A DNA stretch of 64,000 nt from Henricia sp. BOLD:AAB3569. Taxonomy: Eukaryota > Echinodermata > Asteroidea > Spinulosida > Echinasteridae. Positions 22,901 through 31,900 of the stretch are shown here, in pieces (position 1 is the first letter of the stretch; the number at the start of each line of letters is the position of its first letter). The stretch spans positions 2,046,001-2,110,000 of the forward strand of contig JBBELK010000024.1 of NCBI GenBank assembly GCA_037783545.1, given 5' to 3'. The position numbers were made by a program, and so were the translations under genes. The notes beneath the pieces were generated by a model. It did not search any database. It had not been told where the DNA came from and saw nothing but the letters and a program-made list of their open reading frames with translations.

Positions 22901-25900
22901 TAATTTGGATGAGAAACTACTAAAAAAAATTATTTGGCCTTACTGGCTACTTTAAATTTAAAATTATAACCAATTAAGAAATGTAATTAAATCCATACCA
23001 ATAATATTGGTATGGTTTTATTGGAGTGTGGTGTTACATACTACTATATGTGCCATTAAGGGTTAAACACTTAATTTTTTGTATGCAGCCAAGACGTTCT
23101 TTGAGATGTTCAGTGAAGCCCAAGAAGAGCATCATGAGGAAGACCTGATAGGGTTATCAACAGTTACCAAGAAAGAGCACATGACGCATAATGAGCTCAT
23201 GATGAATTACAGGTAAAAACGTAAGCCATGTCCCGATGGACTTGTTTTTTGGGAGGTTTTACCGAGACGATGGTAAAATGAAAAATGGCTAAATTTTACT
23301 GCTGTCCGCATTTGGAATTTTTGACACAGTAACATTTTACCGAGACTGTGTGAGAGCATGCGTAGTGTCCCTTCCCAGTTTGACCTTCATGGCCCTGACG
23401 TACGCATCCAGAGCGCTTTTACCAACTCGCTTATCCACATTGGACTTTTCGTCTCGGGGGAAAAAGTTCCCTGGTCAATTTTCCTGGGCAGAAGTTGGCT
23501 ATGAAAAGTAACAACTGGACTCGGGAAAAGTTACCGAGAGGAAAACATCCTGGGCTGTCTGCACTGGATTAAAAATGGGAAAGGACCCATCGTCTTGGTA
23601 AGTTTTCCCCAAAAAAGTCCAATGCGGACAGGCCCTAAAACACATCTCCCTAGTCTTATGATGATGCTAAATCATGATTTGTGGAGTACCATGGACAACT
23701 GGTTCTGCCCATTGAACTTAAGACCTTGTTTAACCATTGAACTTTTCTAAGGCACAGAGTTACGGTACAAATTTGTGTGTTTGACGGTTGAAGGGTTAGT
23801 TCTAATGGTTGTGGGTTCAAATAATGGCCTAAATGAAGTGTTTTGACAAAACAGAAAATCTTTTGCTCGGATAACACACACACACACACACCATGCCATT
23901 TTATTGTCTCAATCAGGACCAGCAAGTATGTGATCCGAATGTGTCGCAACTCCTACCAGTCACTAAAACGACAGCTGCATGACAAGCAGAACACAATGGT
24001 GCTAACTATAGTAGAGGAGCATCTATTTATTGATGGTGAGTTAAATTTTAAAACAAAATCAAGAATATCAAATTAATTTTGAGTTCTTATAACATGTCAG
24101 TCACAAGTTTCACCTTACATAAAGTGTCTGAGGTTTAAAATGCTGAGCAATTTGGTGAGAAAAATGTCACTGAAGGGACCGTGCCATGTCTCCTGTAATC
24201 TGGAAAAACCTAGTAAGTCAAATATTGGTGAAAATTGAGTTTAACATTTTTAACTGAAGGGAAAAACCTTTTAAGTCCAAATATGGGTCTAACTCAATTT
24301 TCACCAAAATGTGACATACTAGGTTTTTCCAGATTACAGGAGATGTTTGTATAATTTAATTTTTTAAAGAACACTTTAAAAAAATAATCAGTTGATTTGC
24401 AATATGTAACAGAGGTCATTGTTCCTGCAGCCTCTATGAATTTCCTGCACTGCTTTTTCATCAACAACCTTTTGTATTATAGACGAATCCGGTAACTAAG
24501 GACTCATTTCCTGTCTGTCCGCCATAACTGGGGCCATCCAGTGGCATGAACTGTGCGATCTGTGTTGATGATAAGCTGTTACATTATGCTGTCACTTCGA
24601 ATAATGCGCGTTTATTGTAAGTTTGTGCGCTGTCCGATTTAACAACACGAAACATACAGTTCATGGCACTGGATGCCCCTATTTATGGTGGACGTGCAGA
24701 GAACGAGTCCTTAGTTACCGGATTCATCTACACTTACATGTAGTTCGTCTATACTTTTTGTAACCCAATAGTCTTGAATTGTATAATTGAAATTAATGTT
24801 AATCCACGCGTTGTTGATATCCCACCAGTGTTTGATGGAGTTCCACGCAACAAGCAGCAGATTGAGTCTACAGCAGGTGGCATGGTCGGCCAAGCTCGTA
24901 GAGATGGTAAGTAAAGGATCAAGGATTAATAAAATGTCTGATCTAATAAGCCCTGTTCACACAGAAAAATGTTTAGCAACTATAGGCCCATTTACACTCG
25001 ATTCGCCTTTGCCGAATCGAACTCTGCAATTTCCAAAAAGGCAACTTGAAGCCGGGTAGGCACTAAGTGTAAACGCAAAAGGTGAATTGAAAAAGGCGGA
25101 TTAGACCCGGGTCTGATTCGCCTTTTTTAAGTCACCTTTGGGGTAGGGTTGAACCCCGCAATTGTCGGGTTCAACCCCTCAATCGTCAAGGTCGCTTGTA
25201 GTGTAAACGCTACCCGAATACAGATTCAGCAAATTGAGTATCCTTGGGGTGGTGCCCGCCGTGTGGTAGATTTAATTGACCAATCTGGCACCAGTTCCGC
25301 AACACCTAACAGCTTACGCAAGCGCTGCAGTTACAAGTAGTGGTGACTTTTGCAGTGTCTGAAGCCGAGTTGAAGCCGAATCAAGGTGTAGTGTACAAAC
25401 GCTGCAAATTTTCAGTTTTGTGGTCGCAATAAAAATGCTGGATCTGTATCCACCTTTGCCGGTTCGAGTGTAAACACTATGTTCAAAGTGCGCACAATCA
25501 TTAGATTGTTTGGATCACCAAAAGACCACATGGATCATCATTGTCTTTCAAAATAATTGGTTGGTGGAATTTATGGGGGTGAGCCGTTGGTCCAGTTTGT
25601 TTATAGGTAACGGTAACGCACTCTAAAGATCCCAGAGCATTCTTTCGTGAAGAGCAAGGGGATTCCCCGGTGTCTCTAGCCATTTCTAATTTCTAATTCT
25701 TCATGGGTTTCCTCACGCTTGCGAGTGACAGTGCAATGGGCACTTTAGAGGAATCCTCAGTATGAATACCAGAAAGAAATAATAATAATAATGATAATAA
25801 TAAGGCTAAATTGAAGACTCATCTTTTCCAAGTTGCATTCTCCTAGGTTTGTTTATTGTGTTCTGTATATTTGCATGATGGTTGGAATATTCTTTGTACT

Positions 25901-28900
25901 GTTTTCCCTAATTGTGCTTTGTGTTCTCGTTACTGTCGTTGTCTTGGTGGTATTGTACCGTGTTTGATGGCCTTTTATTGTTTATTGGCACCCTAGTGAT
26001 TGGGTGTTCTTTTTAACTATTATTATTTGTATTGTTAACCCTTGTTTTAATTGTATACAATCTCCTTTGTTACGCGCATCTTAACATTTTATGAAATTTG
26101 TGCAAAATAAATGTATTATAGGGCGCTTTCACAGGGGGTTAAAAGGTTACGGGTCACTATTGCTTGTCCTCCAGATCGGAAGAGAACAATAGAGCCACAT
26201 GCTTTTCTGCTTGCAGCCACGTGCGTTTCCCCACGTGGCTGTATTCTCTTCCGATCTAGAGGACAAGCAATAGTGACCTGTGAACTTTTGACCCCCTGTG
26301 AAAGCACCCTATTATTATTATTAACTATTCTGGATCGGTCAACTTGGTAGTTTTGGTAGTATTCCTACTACCTTTGGATAGGGTGCCTGTCCATCGCAGG
26401 GTTTACCCCCAGTAGTTAGTAAGGTTTCCCCAACAGTGTGCTGGTACACATTTATACATGTGTGCTGGAGGGTCTTTCTATAAATTAGGGGTCCAATGTT
26501 GGTGTCCCCCGTTACATTTTACATCTTGTTTTTGTAAATTCAGGACACATTCTTTAAATACTTCCCATCTCAAAGAGTGAGTACATAAAGTAAAATTCAT
26601 ACAAAATGGTTTAAAAGCCATTTTAATGATTTTTGTACGAAAAATAACACAAATAAGGTGTAACGGGGGACACTAAATGTCACACTTTTGAACCCCTGGA
26701 GGTAAAGTGTCTTGTCTATGGACATAAAACAATTGAATTGACAAAGCCTCTTCCTGAGATACCCTATCCACCTCACAACTGCTTCCAAATGTGCAAGTGT
26801 TCCATCTTAGTTCATTTGTTTCTTTACATTTCTTTATTATGCTTTCTTTATGTACAGTATTCCATAATATGTTTTGAATTGTTAAAGTTTTGTTGTGAAA
26901 GTGGCTTTAATCTTGAGGCAGTGTTGTGGTTTTTATCTGTTCTTTTCTATCGTAACGACTATTTTCTCATTTCCAGCCAATAAAACCAGGGTGTATTACG
27001 GCTTGTTGAAGGAACCTGAGATCTCTCTTCTCATTGAGGAAGAAGACGAGGGAGGGGAAGAGGGTGACAAACCCAAGGTAAGAATCCCGTAGAGAAATTT
27101 CCCCTGGGCTGGGGAGAATCCTCTGGGCTGGGAAGATTCCCCTGGGGTGGCGAGATTTGCTGGTTTTTCCACAGGAGATTTTCCCACCGATTTTCAGTGT
27201 TATATCTGCACAACAATGAGAAATGATATAATAGCTATAAAACAATGTTAAAACATTGTTAAAATTAAATTTATATTTCTTATTTTGAACAGAGAAAGAG
27301 ACCTAAAAAGGACTCCTCAGCTGGCAAAAAGAACAAACCGGACCCAAATGCCCCTCCAGTAAATAGAATACCACTCCTTGAATTGTAAGTAAACATTGCA
27401 CAGTTATGAACTTGCCATATGAATGATTCCTAGTGAAGAATTTCCTGATTGGTCATTAGCAGTTGAACATGCTTAAATATTGTATGACGAACAGTCGGTT
27501 TAAATTTGAGCAGTTCTGATGACAGGGCTGGACATTCACAGAGGCCATTGCCTCCGTGGCCCCCTGGTCTTGGCCTTGGTGCCCTCTTGCAACCCTCCCA
27601 TAGATTTTAAATTTTCCAATGGAAGTACCCTTTTTAAACTCCAAAGACTCCTCCAAAAACACAAATAGCAGTGCCCTTTCAGTGACGAATTTCCTGCCCT
27701 GTGATGACGCACATTATTTTCTTCCAGCTTTTTCTAACTTTTCTCGGCCACAGTCACCGTTCACATTTTAATATGTCATTTAAAGTTGTTCACAGTAATA
27801 CAATCCGGAATTTAATTTTGTAAATTGTGTTGATGACAAAGTATTGACATACATTGTGTGTTTTGACAAATTTGAAACCCGAGAATCATAACGCAAGTGC
27901 CATGGAAGATTTACTTCTAAATGTTTCTTTCTATTTTCTATTAAGGTATCGCGAGAAACGTAAGATTTTCCTCACTGAGATCATTTTAAAGAACTTGGGG
28001 ATTGCAGATTTTTATTCAATTGACTGATGTTAGGCTTTTTCACAATGTTGGCCCGTACATGTGTGTATAGACCGTATCAAATAGCTGTCATTTTGTGGGG
28101 CAGCGTTTAATTAAATTGGTCAACAATGTAAAGCACAAAATGTGCAACCATGCATGTCCTCAAGGAACAAAGCAACTGCGCCACAAGTTGGCAGCTATTT
28201 TATACGGTATATATGGGTCTGTCCACAGTAATGGGGCACATTTGAAATATAAGTCAATAATTCCTTTCAGATGTCTTTAGTTTATCCCAAAATTAAAGAA
28301 ATTTCCTTGTACTGTTGTTCTCAAGAGATAACTTTTTCCCAAAAAGGTAAGAAATTGCTGGCACAACATGCATTTTTGAAAAGCTTGTGTACAAATTTTC
28401 CTATTACGTATGTAACGTGGACAGACATTTTTTTCTGTCTTTGTTACATACGTAATAGGAAAATTTGTGCACAGGGTTTTCAGAAATGTATGTTGTAGGA
28501 CTATTTTTCTTAGTCCTTCGTGCAAAAGTTATTTCCTCAGTTCAGCTGGATAATTTAAAGATAAAATTAAGACATTTGAACTGAACTGGGACCTAAGATC
28601 TTGTATGTCACAGAATCTGATTTCAGGTAAAATTATTACTGCCAACGTACGTCAAATTTTGACTGCAACTTGTCAGATAAGTTTTTTGGTATTATTGTTT
28701 CCAGGAAAGATTCGGATAAAATCGACAAGGTCTTAGCACTGCGAGAGTTGTCCAAGAGGATTCATCTCGGGCCAGACTGCCTGCCTTCTATTTGCTTCTA
28801 CACATTCCTCAATGCTTTCCAAGGGTAAGGAGCTCTAGCGGCAGGATTTTGTAAATAAATCCCCTAAAATTTAAAACTTTTACTAATTTTGAACAAATTG

Positions 28901-31900
28901 TATGAAAATATTTGAGGTTAAAATTTAACCTCAAAGTTCTGACTTTCCTTTATGTATAGATTGATATCAGTAGACATCAGCGATGATTCTAGTCTAATGG
29001 TTGCTGGGTTTGCCGATTCCTGTATCCGTGTTTGGGCACTGACACAGCGTAAGCTTCGTAATATGAAACCAGGTGGCGATTTGGCCGTTATTGACAAGGA
29101 AGCTGATGATATTATGGAGAGAATCATGGATGATAGGTAAATAAGAGCACTGTTAAAGGAGATTGTTCTGTTGCGGTACCCGCAGCTACATGATTCGAAC
29201 CGGCTGCTCAACACCGGCCAGCTTGGTGGTCGTGTGGTTAAGATGTCTGCCTAGTATGTAGGAGGTTGTGGGTCCGAGTCCCACCCGAGCATACTATGAA
29301 GTTTTCTCAGTGTCTCGGGGAAGCACTGAGTATATAGTGTTAATTAAGTTATCTCGGGTAGAGCAAAACAAACTATAATCGAGCTTGTTCAGATTTTTCC
29401 AAAAAAGTGGATTTTGTTCTAACCTACAATCACATAAAATACCTCCCCAAAATACTATCTATCGGAAGAAACCAGGAAATTTGCAATCTCCAATTTGGAT
29501 GTGGAAACAAAACGTTTGGTGTAATCACTGCACTGCTTTATGTAACCAGATAAATTAGTTTACAAAACATCGGTGGTTTTTTAACGATATCCATGAAAAT
29601 ATACTGATTGAGAGCACGAAATTCCAGAATGGTAATGAGGAAAATATGACACATGATATGGTATCAAAATCTCAACATCCATGGGAAAAATGGGGGGTGG
29701 TGTCGGGGTCGGGGGTAGGGGTGTTCAAAATTTGATAGCTCAGCTCATCCCAAGTTTGGTTGTTTAATTTCAATGGTGATTAGGCACTATACCAAATATT
29801 GCGTTAATAGACAAACCCACATGTTTTCTAAATATCCTACAGGACAGCATCCGAATGCCGCACACTACTAGGTCACAGTGGTGCTGTGTACTCGGTCAGC
29901 TTCAGCCCTGATAGGACCTACATCTTATCAGGCTCAGAGGACGGTACCGTCAGACTGTGGAGCATGTTCACCTTCTCTAATCTAGTGTGCTACAAGGGCC
30001 ATAACTACCCTGTATGGAACGTTCAATTTGGGTAAGCTATACCGAACATAAAAGAAATAACAATTTTCAGTTTCATCAAAATTGAAAATGTCGTTTGTAA
30101 TTAAATTGCGTTGAAATATCCACATAACAGTTTTATTATGCATGACTGATTAAAGCTTCAGTGTGCTGAAAATTCCCAGTCAGATCAGCTGCTTTTTTAA
30201 ATAAAAAAGTGGATAAAATGTGTGCGTTTCTTTTGTTGCTCGGTCCTATAATAATAAATATTGTGTCACATTCAGTCCTTATGGCCACTACTTTGTGTCT
30301 GGAGGCAATGACCGAACTGCCCGCTTGTGGACAACTGAAAACTACCAACCCATCAGGCTATTTGCTGGTCACTACTCGGATGTGGATGTAAGTAAAGTTC
30401 TCTTGGTCATTCTAGAACTGAAGTCTAGCCTAAAGTAGGCCTCAACATTATGAAAATATCGGGCAAGTCAATCTTTGCTTAGTCCTGATTTTGTAATGGT
30501 ACATGTATTGGTTTTTTGGGAACATATTGAACAAAATTTATAGTACACATGCAATGATGATTTTCATTTGTTTTTCTTAAAATAACTGTCATGACTGTGT
30601 TTGCATGCTTTGTGTTATTGTCATTTTACGATCAAAATGTATTGAGCATCATAAAATGTATTATAACTTTTCTTTTGCAGAATGTTTTGCAGAATGTTTT
30701 GCAGAATGTTTTGCAGAATATTTGTGTTCAGAAATTGTTAAAACACCTGCAGCCGATTTTACGACAAATTGCGTAGCTTGCACAACTTTTGAAAATGGCA
30801 TAAGCCCCATAGGCTTGCATGTAATTACCACAGGAATGTTGCGCAGCTAACGCGATAAAAAGTTGCAGTGCGTAAGGATTCGTGAAATTAGCTGCAGTTG
30901 TTTGTGTTTTCAAAATGTAAAACCTGTAAAACTTATCAGGATAAACTGTGTAATTTCTGTTGTAAACCTTGTGTAAAAGATAGGTCATTCCATGTCAAAT
31001 CACCCAAGGTATTGAACCTGGCCATCAGATTTTAGATTTTGATGACATTTTTTATTTTGATGAAAATTTAGATCAATTTGACCAATAGTTTGGAAGATAC
31101 AGCCCTAAATTTTACAGCCCCCAAAAAGGGTATGGCCACCTACCTATGTACTCTTAAAATACCTTAGGAACTACAGAACCAATCTTCTCCTAATTTGTAT
31201 TGTTGTAAGAAGAATTTGACCAAATTTGCCAAATATTTTTCAGTTTTAAGTATGTTGGGTGACAGTACATTTACCTTTTTATCTTTGCTATTACTTTGAA
31301 ACTGATAAGATCTTTAAAGAGACATGTTTTTAAATTTTCGAATTGTTGATTTATTCCCCCTCTGTGATAGTGTGTGAGGTTTCATCCGAATTCAAACTAC
31401 GTTGCAACTGGATCGAGTGACAGAACGATTCGTGTGTGGGATTTACAGAATGGAAAATGTGTTCGAATCATGACGGGTCACAAGGTATGTGCTTATACGT
31501 TTGCAACTCCTAAATTACAAATTGTGGTTTTGTCAAACATTACTTTGAGTTTACACAAAAACCTTACTGAAAGTGTTGATAGCAACGGTAACAAACACAA
31601 CATGACTATATTGCCGTCCAAGGTAGTACTTTTTGTAAGAAATTAACTGATGTTTCCGAAAGAAAATGTGTACACACATTTTTTCCCATTTACTTAAAGG
31701 AACGTGTTCAGATTTTTCCAGGAAATGGATTTCGTTTTAACCTAAGAATCATACAAAACTTTCCAAAATACAATCTATGGGAAGAAAACGGGAATCTTCC
31801 AATCTACAAATTGGGTGGTTTTGACGATATCCTTGAAAATATACGGACTGAGAATGCACAAATTTAAGAATGGTAATGAGAAAAATACGACAAATGATAT

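Noticed and set aside
26111-26350. Opposing open frames with mirrored peptides
   Set aside because: They arise from the two arms of a palindromic element.
29223-29293. Possible functional tRNA gene
   Set aside because: A and B boxes are present, but the acceptor-stem pairing is not convincing and SINE-type sequence follows.
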